43,979 bases of DNA, taken from contig CALZRA010000004.1 in the NCBI GenBank assembly GCA_945828345.1, forward strand, positions 1 to 43,979. Direction: 5' to 3'. Both the position numbers and the translations under genes were made by a program. Below, in pieces: positions 31,398-38,002 of the stretch (positions are counted from its first letter, which is position 1; each line of letters begins with the position of its first letter). The stretch is from an uncultured Bacteroidales bacterium (GTDB lineage: Bacteria; Bacteroidota; Bacteroidia; Bacteroidales; Bacteroidaceae). A model generated the notes under the pieces. That model was not told where the DNA came from. It made no database searches and worked only from the letters and a program-made list of their open reading frames with translations.

Positions 31398-32099
31398 TCA
31401 GTTTCCCCTTTGGTAGGTGATTTCGTAAAAACAAGGATAGACATTGGCCGAAGCGTTGGCCTGACCCTGCGAACTGGGCACGATAAGGCGAACCTTGGCC
31501 AAACGGGCATCAGGACCGTCAAGAGAACGGGCCAAGTTGATATAGGTGAGCGGAACAAGCCAACCTGCGGGCACTGCCGGAGAGTTGTAGGTCTGGTACA
31601 TCACACCCAAGTCGCGCACAAAGGAGGCGGAGAAGGAGCCGTAGGAGTTGCTGCACAGCATCACATCGTAGTTCAGCTCATAGTAAGAGGGGATGTTGGA
31701 ACTCTGGATAGAGTCCATGGCGATGTTATACTCCGTGTGGCGCGTGATGACCTGCCGCGTTTCGCCCTCGGCAAGCTTGCTGCCCGTGCCCTTTTCGACA
31801 ATCTGCATGTAGACGCCTTTCTGCTCAAACTTGACATACTCGTTCTTCGACACGTCGGTGGTGCTGTCATTGCGGTGGAACTCCGCCTCTGTGATGACCT
31901 TGATGTTGCCCGGTATGTTGAGGAGGTATTCACCCGAATCGCTGTCCTTGACCTGTGCGCCCGATTCCAGAAAAGCTTCGATTTGCCGGTTTTCGCGTTT
32001 GCGCAGGTCGGCGTAGGTTTCATCGTCATCGCACGATGCCAGACACGCTGCCGCACAGACGGCCAGCAGCAAAGGGGAGAACCATGATAGGTGTTTCAT
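31398..32099 (-). CDS. DUF4827 family lipoprotein
   Basis: This 233-residue lipoprotein starts MKHLSWFSPLLLAVCAAACL and has lipobox LASC followed immediately by DDDE, a run of acidic residues just after the Cys as seen in surface-exported Bacteroidetes lipoproteins. The mature part has the ETYADLRKRENRQIEAFLES and YVKFEQKGVYMQIVEKGTGS signatures that I associate with DUF4827 (peptidyl-prolyl-isomerase-like fold). It ends ITYQRGN. The start is taken at 32099; a longer frame adds unlike residues. Its -7 box is at 32144-32137 with a leader of about 35 nt. Confidence 0.85.
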   Translation of the reverse strand: MKHLSWFSPLLLAVCAAACLASCDDDETYADLRKRENRQIEAFLESGAQVKDSDSGEYLLNIPGNIKVITEAEFHRNDSTTDVSKNEYVKFEQKGVYMQIVEKGTGSKLAEGETRQVITRHTEYNIAMDSIQSSNIPSYYELNYDVMLCSNSYGSFSASFVRDLGVMYQTYNSPAVPAGWLVPLTYINLARSLDGPDARLAKVRLIVPSSQGQANASANVYPCFYEITYQRGN

Positions 32100-32136
32100 T
32101 CGTTTGCTATTTGTTGATGAGTGGGGAAAGCACGGG

Positions 32137-32144
32137 CAAAGGTA
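32137..32144 (-). promoter_or_regulatory. -7 box TACCTTTG for the DUF4827 gene
   Basis: TACCTTTG on the minus strand is a perfect TAnnTTTG match 37 nt upstream of the DUF4827 ATG. I see no -33 element. Confidence 0.65.
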
Positions 32145-32242
32145 CACAATTTAGCTCAGCCCCACTCTCTGCAACCAGAAGTTTTTAAAGTAGAAGTTGA
32201 AAGCTCACAGTTTGTCGGGCGCATCTGGGATACTAAAAGACA

Positions 32243-32333
32243 GGGTTATGAAGTTATCATGTAGCAACCTTTTTGGCTGTCACTTGATAACCTCATAACC
32301 CAATCACCTGACAATCCGGGTTACATGTAACCC
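32243..32333. repeat. GGTTATGA short-unit hairpin locus 2, plus 16-bp palindrome
   Basis: GGGTTATGAAGTTATCATGT (32243-32262) pairs with ACTTGATAACCTCATAACCC (32282-32301), 18 of 20 positions matching, with a 19-nt loop. A perfect palindrome GGGTTACATGTAACCC follows at 32318-32333. On the minus strand the block lies just downstream of the rprY stop, so it can act as a transcript-end element for rprXY. The right arm is related to that at 20936-20954. Confidence 0.85.
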
Positions 32334-32341
32334 CGAAAGTC

Positions 32342-33055
32342 TCACGCCTCGGCCGGCTCAGGAGTGATGAGCTTGTAGCCCTTGCCGTGGATATTGATGA
32401 TTTCGACCGTGTCGTCAGCCTTCAGGTGCTTGCGCAGCTTGGTGATGTACACGTCCATCGACCTTGCGTTGAAGTAATTGTCGTCAATCCAGATGGTTTT
32501 CAGGGCAAAATCGCGCTGGAGTATTTCGTTGGCATGGGCACAGAGGAGGCTGAGCAGCTCACTCTCCTTGGTAGTAAGCTTGGTCTGCGAGTCACCCCGC
32601 GCCAGAATCTGCTTCTGGGTGTCGAAGGTGAAGGAGCCGATCTTGTAGTGCGTGCGGTTGCGGTTCTTCTTGCCGCGCACACGGCGCAGGATAGCTTCAA
32701 TGCGGAAAGTGAGTTCCTCCATCGAGAAGGGTTTGGTGAGATAGTCATCGGCTCCGATGCGGAAACCTTCGAGAATGTCCTCCTTCAAGGTCTTGGCAGT
32801 CAGAAACACGATGGGCGTGTCCTCATTGATTTGGCGGATGTCACGTGCCAGACTGAAGCCGTCCTTCTTGGGCATCATAACATCGAGCACACACAGGTCG
32901 TACTTGTTCTGGGTAAACGAGCGGTAACCGGCCTCACCGTCGGGGCAGAGTTCTGTGTCGTAACCCTTGGCCTGCAAGTATTCGCGGAGCAGCATACCGA
33001 GATTTTCGTCGTCTTCGCAAAGCAGGATTCTCATTTTTTCTTCAGGAGCAATCAT
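32342..33055 (-). CDS. rprY: OmpR-family response regulator RprY
   Basis: This 237-residue regulator has a receiver domain (about 8-120) with acidic pocket CEDDEN, phospho-acceptor Asp in LCVLDVMMPKKDGF and the switch Lys in FLTAKTL. The C-terminal winged-helix DNA-binding domain has RVRGKKNRNRTHY, then SFTFDTQ, LTTKESELLSLL and the recognition helix region WIDDNYFNARSMDVYITKLR, ending INIHGKGYKLI. It is the partner of the kinase encoded immediately upstream (62 nt gap). In Bacteroides and Porphyromonas RprXY is involved in envelope and stress control; targets here are unknown. Confidence 0.92.
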   Translation of the reverse strand: MIAPEEKMRILLCEDDENLGMLLREYLQAKGYDTELCPDGEAGYRSFTQNKYDLCVLDVMMPKKDGFSLARDIRQINEDTPIVFLTAKTLKEDILEGFRIGADDYLTKPFSMEELTFRIEAILRRVRGKKNRNRTHYKIGSFTFDTQKQILARGDSQTKLTTKESELLSLLCAHANEILQRDFALKTIWIDDNYFNARSMDVYITKLRKHLKADDTVEIINIHGKGYKLITPEPAEA

Positions 33056-33117
33056 AACTGTAAGTATTTTGGTTTGTAATTATTATTTTTTCTTTCTTGG
33101 GAACCGTTTGCCCCGTC

Positions 33118-34605
33118 CTATGGGGCAATCAGCGGAAGGGTAATGACAAAGCGTGTGCCCTTGCCCCACTCGCTTTCGGCGTGAATAGTGCCGTCGAGTG
33201 CCTTGATGACATTGTGTACGTAGGCCAGTCCGAGACCGAAGCCCTTCACGTCGTGGCGGTTACCGGTATGCACGCGGTAGAACTTGTCGAAAATCTTCTT
33301 CAGGTCGTCGCGCCGTATGCCGATTCCATTGTCGGCCACGATGAGCTGTAGCTTGCCCTGCTCATTGCGCGTGGTGACCTTGAGCCGCAAGTCACGGTCG
33401 GGCGACTTGTATTTCACAGCATTGTCGAGCAGGTTGAACAGCACATTGGTGAAGTGCATTTCGTCGACAAACACCAGGGCGTTCGGCGCGTCGAGATGGG
33501 CATCGATCGAGCCGCCGGCAGCCTCCACCTTGAGCCGGAACGTGTTGACCGTGTCCTGCGCCACCAAGTTGGCATCCAGCTCTTTGGGCTTGAAGGTGGC
33601 TGCCTTGCGGTCGAACATGGACATCTGCAGCACTTTCTCCACCTGGAAACGCAAACGCTTCGTCTCGTCGATGATGATACCCGACAGGTGGTTAAACATC
33701 GCTTCGCTCTTCGTCACCGTAGGATCGTGAAGCATCTGTGCGGCCAGCGAAATGGTCGAAATCGGCGTCTTGAACTCGTGGGTCATGTTGTTGATGAAGT
33801 CGTTCTTGATTTCGGTGAGCCGTTTCTGCCGGAAAATGGTGTAGATGGTAAAGATGAAGGTGATGAGCAGAATCAGGGTGAAGACAATGGCCGGGATGAT
33901 GAAGCGCACGCTGGCAAAGATGTAGCGGTGCAGGCCAGGGAAGTGGATGTAGAGCAGTCCCATCTGGGCCGAAGGGTCGTTGTGGAACAGCACCTGGCGG
34001 TAGGTGTATTTGTTGCCGTCGGGCACGAAGTCTGCACAGCGGTACACTTCGCGGCCGTCGGACGTGGTCACATAGAAGTGATAGTCGAGGTTGATGCCGT
34101 TCGCCTGCAGCTCGGAGCGCAGGTTCGTGTCGAGCGTCTGGAAGTCAATGCGCTCGGCCAAGGGCTTCTCGCTGGCCTCGTCGAGAATGGAGCAGACCAC
34201 TTCATCGAGCAGATCGCGCTGGTAGATATAGCGGTTGCGCACGGAATCGCGCAACGTGCTGTCGGCAGGTTGCTGGTTCAGGTTGTCCCAGAAGAGACCT
34301 TTCGACACCTTGACGGGTATGCTGTTGTGCGGGTTGCTGCGCATCGGGCGGGCGGCAGTTTTCGATGCAACCTTACTTTCAGCTGAATCGGTCGGAGCGG
34401 CCCGAAGTTCTGCTTCGAGTCCCAACTTCGTTTCGTTGAGTTCGAGGTTGCGCGCGGTCTGGTAAAGGCTGCGCAAAACCGACTCGTCGAACTGTTCCTT
34501 GCGCATGTGAAGCACTTCCTCGAAGTACTTGGTCTGCAAGAAAAGCAGGGCCAGAAACGAAACGCCCATGACGATGGCTATGAACCAGATAGTTGACTTC
34601 TTCAT
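33118..34605 (-). CDS. rprX: Sensor histidine kinase RprX
   Basis: This 495-residue membrane kinase starts MKKSTIWFIAIVMGVSFLAL (first helix) and has a periplasmic sensor of about 200 residues. A second helix follows near residues 230-262 (VRFIIPAIVFTLILLITFIF). The dimerisation/phosphotransfer His is in MTHEFKTPISTISL, and the ATPase domain has FNLLDNAVKYKSP (N box), DNGIGIRRDDLKKIFDKFYR (G1/F) and GFGLGLAYVHNV (G2). It is followed by rprY. A perfect -7 box ends only 5 nt before the ATG, suggesting a leaderless transcript. Confidence 0.93.
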   Translation of the reverse strand: MKKSTIWFIAIVMGVSFLALLFLQTKYFEEVLHMRKEQFDESVLRSLYQTARNLELNETKLGLEAELRAAPTDSAESKVASKTAARPMRSNPHNSIPVKVSKGLFWDNLNQQPADSTLRDSVRNRYIYQRDLLDEVVCSILDEASEKPLAERIDFQTLDTNLRSELQANGINLDYHFYVTTSDGREVYRCADFVPDGNKYTYRQVLFHNDPSAQMGLLYIHFPGLHRYIFASVRFIIPAIVFTLILLITFIFTIYTIFRQKRLTEIKNDFINNMTHEFKTPISTISLAAQMLHDPTVTKSEAMFNHLSGIIIDETKRLRFQVEKVLQMSMFDRKAATFKPKELDANLVAQDTVNTFRLKVEAAGGSIDAHLDAPNALVFVDEMHFTNVLFNLLDNAVKYKSPDRDLRLKVTTRNEQGKLQLIVADNGIGIRRDDLKKIFDKFYRVHTGNRHDVKGFGLGLAYVHNVIKALDGTIHAESEWGKGTRFVITLPLIAP

Positions 34606-34610
34606 GTGAG

Positions 34611-34618
34611 CAAAGGTA
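34611..34618 (-). promoter_or_regulatory. -7 box TACCTTTG right in front of rprX
   Basis: TACCTTTG on the minus strand ends 5 nt before the rprX ATG. A TTTA lies 21 nt upstream of it in place of the -33 TTTG. With the usual start site a few bases after the box, the mRNA would begin at or within a few bases of the ATG. The gap 34619-34892 upstream shows nothing else I can support. Confidence 0.6.
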
Positions 34619-34892
34619 GAGCAACGCTTTATAGTTGGCTAAATTTCAGCTACCTTTTAGAAACAGAAACAACAGAATTAACGCAGCCAGTCGTTTTTAG
34701 TTATTGTTTTGACAAGTAAGGAGGACGTGTGAGCCTCATTTGATGTAATGGATGAAGGAATGTATCACCGGACGAAACATCCGTTCAAGCGATTTGGCAA
34801 TAAAATGTCCCGCCAGTTTTATGTAATACGGCATCGGGACAGCAGCCGGTCTCCTTTTCAAGACTGCATCACCTTCTGCGGAGCAGCGCATT

Positions 34893-35624
34893 TCAGTTTC
34901 CATCCAGCTCGGGAAAGACCCAACGCATGTGATAAGAAGAAATGGCCAACCCCATGACACTCAACCGAACACCTTCGGCCTCCAAGAGCGCATGGGCACA
35001 GGCACGCAGCGTACTGCCTGTGGTGATCACATCATCTACCAGCAAAATGTGCCTGCCGCATACGGCCTCGGGACGGGCCAGACTGAATATGTCCGCCACA
35101 TTCTGCCGCCGCTCTTCTGCTGTCAGCTGGGTCTGGGTCCGGTTGTCCACACAGCGCACTACCACGTCCTCGGCCACAGGCAGGCCGGTGACCTGACGGA
35201 TGCCTTGGGCCAGCCGCTCACTTTGGTTATAGCCGCGCCGGCCGAGTCTCCTGCGGGAAAGGGGAACAGGTACAATCAGGTCGATGCCTTCGAAAAAGCC
35301 CTCGTCCCGCACGTCCAAGGCCATCAGCCGACCGTAATAGACGGCCACATCGGGATGTGACCAGTATTTGAAATGATAGAAAACCTGACAGTAGGGCGAC
35401 AGGCGGTCGAACTTCATGAAGGCATTGGCCCGCTGCGTGGCAATGCATTCGTCCCACATGATGCGCTCCACCACGTTGCTGCGCCGCCCTTTGAAACGGG
35501 TGAGCGGCAGATGGAGCAGGCAGCGGGCGCAGGTGCAGGTCTCGGCATACAGCAACCGCCTGCCACACACCACACAATAGCGCGGCAGACACAAGTCAAG
35601 CAGCCGTTTCAGCCATTCCTTCAT
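34893..35624 (-). CDS. comF: ComF family phosphoribosyltransferase-like protein
   Basis: A 243-residue ComF-family protein, associated with DNA uptake in competent bacteria, though the function in Bacteroidales is unclear. The N-terminus has a zinc-finger-like Cys cluster (CLPRYCVVCGRRLLYAETC with CARC). The C-terminus has the PRPP-binding HILLVDDVITTGSTLRACAH. The middle contains VPVPLSRRRLGRRGYNQSER. I chose the ATG at 35624; a GTG at 35636 is possible. It ends 287 nt upstream of the rprX ATG. Confidence 0.92.
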   Translation of the reverse strand: MKEWLKRLLDLCLPRYCVVCGRRLLYAETCTCARCLLHLPLTRFKGRRSNVVERIMWDECIATQRANAFMKFDRLSPYCQVFYHFKYWSHPDVAVYYGRLMALDVRDEGFFEGIDLIVPVPLSRRRLGRRGYNQSERLAQGIRQVTGLPVAEDVVVRCVDNRTQTQLTAEERRQNVADIFSLARPEAVCGRHILLVDDVITTGSTLRACAHALLEAEGVRLSVMGLAISSYHMRWVFPELDGN

Positions 35625-35692
35625 AGCAGTTAGCACTTCCGAAAAATCTCCGTTTATCGCATTCTCTCTTCATCAACCCTATAAGTTCCGTC

Positions 35693-36121
35693 CTACTTCC
35701 TCCTGAACACCATGCTTCCCGTCACCTTGACCAACTTGGTGCCTACGGCCTTGCGTATGGCGTTGCCACCTACAGCCTGATAGGTGAACACGCTGTCGGA
35801 GACCTGCCGAAAGTCTATGTCCTGTGAGTCAGAGCCTATATCATTGCTGAACCGCAGGCGCGCTGTCGAACCCTTGACCTTATGCCGGGTGAGCATCCAC
35901 GTGCCGTAGATGCCGCCCTGCATGTAGCCGTTCATCGGACCGAGAAAGTCGGAACCGGGCACCAACAAGGTGGGTTCATACAGGTTGAGGTAAAGGTGTA
36001 CGCCCGTCTCGCTGCAATAGTAGTGACCCTCGAAGGGGCGTTCACCTGCAGCATCACCGGCAGTCTGAGCTGACAAAGCCAAGGCTGCCAAGAACATCAG
36101 GAAAACAAAGAGTTTCTTCAT
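35693..36121 (-). CDS. Small secreted protein of unknown function
   Basis: This 142-residue protein has a signal peptide (MKKLFVFLMFLAALALSAQ) and a beta-rich mature part: FEGHYYCSETGVHLYLNLY, GPMNGYMQGGIYGTWMLTRH and DSVFTYQAVGGNAIRKAVG. The Tyr/Gly-rich strands suggest a small beta-sandwich or lipocalin-like fold, but I do not recognise the family. An upstream extension of the frame to 36169 has no signal features, so I start at 36121. Confidence 0.7.
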   Translation of the reverse strand: MKKLFVFLMFLAALALSAQTAGDAAGERPFEGHYYCSETGVHLYLNLYEPTLLVPGSDFLGPMNGYMQGGIYGTWMLTRHKVKGSTARLRFSNDIGSDSQDIDFRQVSDSVFTYQAVGGNAIRKAVGTKLVKVTGSMVFRRK

Positions 36122-36192
36122 AGAGAATCCATACAAAGGGAGGCTGGCCGGCCGCGTACTGTCTGTCACCCGCCTGCCGGGTCACAGCGGAA

Positions 36193-36714
36193 TCATTCTT
36201 CCTCCCCGTCGCAGCCTTCACGCAGGATGACGGTAGTGGCACCCAGCGTGATGATGTCGCCGTCGCGAACGTCTACGCGGTCGCGGTCGGAGAGCAGTTC
36301 GTTTTGCAGGAACGTGCCGGTATTGGAAGGTCCGTCGCGCAGGATAAAACGGGCGGTGCCGTCGGGACGGGGCTTTACCTGGATCACACAGTGGGTGGTG
36401 TCGATACTGGGGTCTACGGTCTTGATGGGTGCATTGGCCTTGGTGCCTTTCACCAAGCGGCCCACCACGTTCTCGCCGGCCACCAAGGGTATAAGCTGCT
36501 TGAAGTGGAAAGCGTTTTCGAGCACGACCAAATGGCCATATACTGTAGGCTCGTCATCAGACTCACGGGCTGCGGAGGCTGCCTTGTCGGGAATACGCAA
36601 TCGAAACTTCTTGCTGCACGCCGGACAGCTGAACACCAAGACGCGGCCTGGCTCGTACTGCGTTTCGTCGAAGAGGATGGCTTCGTCACATTTGGGACAA
36701 CGTATGCGCTTCAT
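36193..36714 (-). CDS. Zinc-ribbon plus FHA domain protein
   Basis: A 173-residue protein with an N-terminal zinc ribbon: CPKC (Cys6, Cys9) and CPAC (Cys30, Cys33). After a linker, an FHA-like fold (about 78-165) binds phosphothreonine peptides in related proteins: ENVVGRLVKG with the conserved GR, DPSIDTTHCVIQVKP in place of the family SxxH, and RDGPSNTGTFLQNEL in place of NGTxLN. No membrane segment is present. A Ser/Thr kinase partner is not in the window. The gene begins 14 nt beyond the terminator T-run of the upstream HU-SPOR gene. Confidence 0.85.
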   Translation of the reverse strand: MKRIRCPKCDEAILFDETQYEPGRVLVFSCPACSKKFRLRIPDKAASAARESDDEPTVYGHLVVLENAFHFKQLIPLVAGENVVGRLVKGTKANAPIKTVDPSIDTTHCVIQVKPRPDGTARFILRDGPSNTGTFLQNELLSDRDRVDVRDGDIITLGATTVILREGCDGEEE

Positions 36715-36727
36715 GCTTTATCTCTTT

Positions 36728-36775
36728 AAAAAAGCGAGTTGGCGAAAGACGCCCGGAGCAGTCTTCGTCAACTCG
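36728..36775 (-). terminator. Intrinsic terminator of the HU-SPOR gene
   Basis: CGAGTTGGCGAAAGAC (36735-36750) and GTCTTCGTCAACTCG (36761-36775) form a 15-bp stem with one bulge and one G-T type mismatch around a 10-nt loop. On the minus strand it is followed by a run of six T at 36733-36728. This is a good factor-independent terminator after the HU-SPOR gene. Confidence 0.8.
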
Positions 36776-36825
36776 TGTTATGCGGATAACCCGCCCCTGC
36801 CCTCAGGCCTGGGCGAATGGTTTGC

Positions 36826-37905
36826 TTATTTCTTCATGATCCAGGCATCGGCAAACGACTCATGCTGGCGCAACGGACGCAAGGCGGCCTGCGCCTCTGC
36901 CTCGGTGGGATAGTTACCATAGATGACCCGCACCATGCGGCCCCGCTTGTAGCAGGCAGCCTCGGCATAACCTTCCTGCTGCAACTGGGCGGCAAATGCT
37001 TCGGCATTGCCTTGCGATATGGCACTGGCCAATACAATGGTGAAGCGTCCGCCTGCTGCAGCCGCAGCGGGCTGGGACTGTGCGGCGGCCTGCTGCACTG
37101 TCTGGGCCGGAGTAGAGGGCTGGTTCTGGCTGTCTTCGGCGATCGAAGCGGGTTGTACTTCCTTCTCGGCTGTAGCTGCCACAGCTTTGGTGACGGCCGA
37201 TGACAAAACCGATGTAGCCTTCTCCTGTACCTCATTGCCCGATGACGGTGCGGTAAAGAGCTGCTCATAGATGTTGGAGGCCGTGTGGGTGACGGTGCCA
37301 TCGACATGACTGACGGGTGTGGCCCACAGGAAGTAAAAGAATACGGCCACCACGGCAGCCGCCACATGGTTGATAATTTCGCGGCTAACGCTGACGGTGT
37401 AGTCCTTCTCGGTCCGCTTCAGCATAATGCGCCCTCGGCTGCGCGGCAGCTTCTTCGACGGCGTGCTTTCCTCTTCGCCGACCTGTTGCAACAGGGGCAG
37501 GGTCAGCGCATCCAGTCCATACAGTTCAGGCGAGAGCACGCCGGCCTCACAGGGTGTGAAGCTGTATTTTCCGCCCATGCCCATTGACAGCACACCGATG
37601 CCTGACAGTTCGAACTGCCCCTCCTCTTCAATCTGCTGCTTCAGGCGGTTCACGCCATCGTCAATAATCTTCAGGGTTTCGGGATAGTTGGTGTCGTAGG
37701 CCTGCATATAGGACTGCACGAGCAGGCCATCGTTGATGGTGAGCTGCTGATTGAAACCCACGCTGCGGCTTGGGGGCAGATAGAGCTGCTCCTCGGCAAT
37801 GCGGCGCGCCGGGACATAATGCGCCACGAAGCCCCCCAGGCCGGGAACTATGACGCAATCGTGAGAGAGCAAGAGGCTTTCTATATGTCTGGAAAGTTCA
37901 ATCAT
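36826..37905 (-). CDS. HU-domain, membrane-anchored SPOR protein
   Basis: This 359-residue fusion has an N-terminal HU-like domain (about 1-135) typical of the Bacteroidetes CCDC81-like HU group: IESLLLSHDCVIVPGLGGFV, NQQLTINDGLLV and GQFELSGIGVLSM. A single transmembrane helix follows (about 180-195, HVAAAVVAVFFYFLW), then a Pro/Gln/Ala/Ser-rich linker (about 205-285) and a C-terminal SPOR domain (about 287-357, FTIVLASAISQGNAEAF, VIYGNYPTEAEAQAAL). SPOR domains bind denuded peptidoglycan at division sites. The architecture therefore places an HU-like domain in the cytoplasm and a glycan-binding domain in the periplasm. It has its own -7 box 4 nt from the ATG. Confidence 0.9.
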   Translation of the reverse strand: MIELSRHIESLLLSHDCVIVPGLGGFVAHYVPARRIAEEQLYLPPSRSVGFNQQLTINDGLLVQSYMQAYDTNYPETLKIIDDGVNRLKQQIEEEGQFELSGIGVLSMGMGGKYSFTPCEAGVLSPELYGLDALTLPLLQQVGEEESTPSKKLPRSRGRIMLKRTEKDYTVSVSREIINHVAAAVVAVFFYFLWATPVSHVDGTVTHTASNIYEQLFTAPSSGNEVQEKATSVLSSAVTKAVAATAEKEVQPASIAEDSQNQPSTPAQTVQQAAAQSQPAAAAAGGRFTIVLASAISQGNAEAFAAQLQQEGYAEAACYKRGRMVRVIYGNYPTEAEAQAALRPLRQHESFADAWIMKK

Positions 37906-37909
37906 AGTG

Positions 37910-37917
37910 CAAAGGTA
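37910..37917 (-). promoter_or_regulatory. -7 box TACCTTTG right in front of the HU-SPOR gene
   Basis: TACCTTTG ends only 4 nt before the ATG at 37905, with TTTC 19 nt upstream in place of the -33 TTTG. The spacing to the ATG suggests a leaderless mRNA, as at rprX. Confidence 0.6.
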
Positions 37918-38002
37918 TTCCTTTATTTTAGATTCTGAAACGCCCAGGCAACCTTTTTTTCAGCAATTTTTGACACTGCAGCAGCTGCAAAGAACGTTTT
38001 CC

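Noticed and set aside
34736..34834. Short minus-strand frame MPYYIKLAGHFIAKSLERM... (32 aa) between comF and rprX
   Set aside because: It has a plausible start but no promoter box, no family signal and no context beyond sitting in a gap. A chance frame cannot be excluded.
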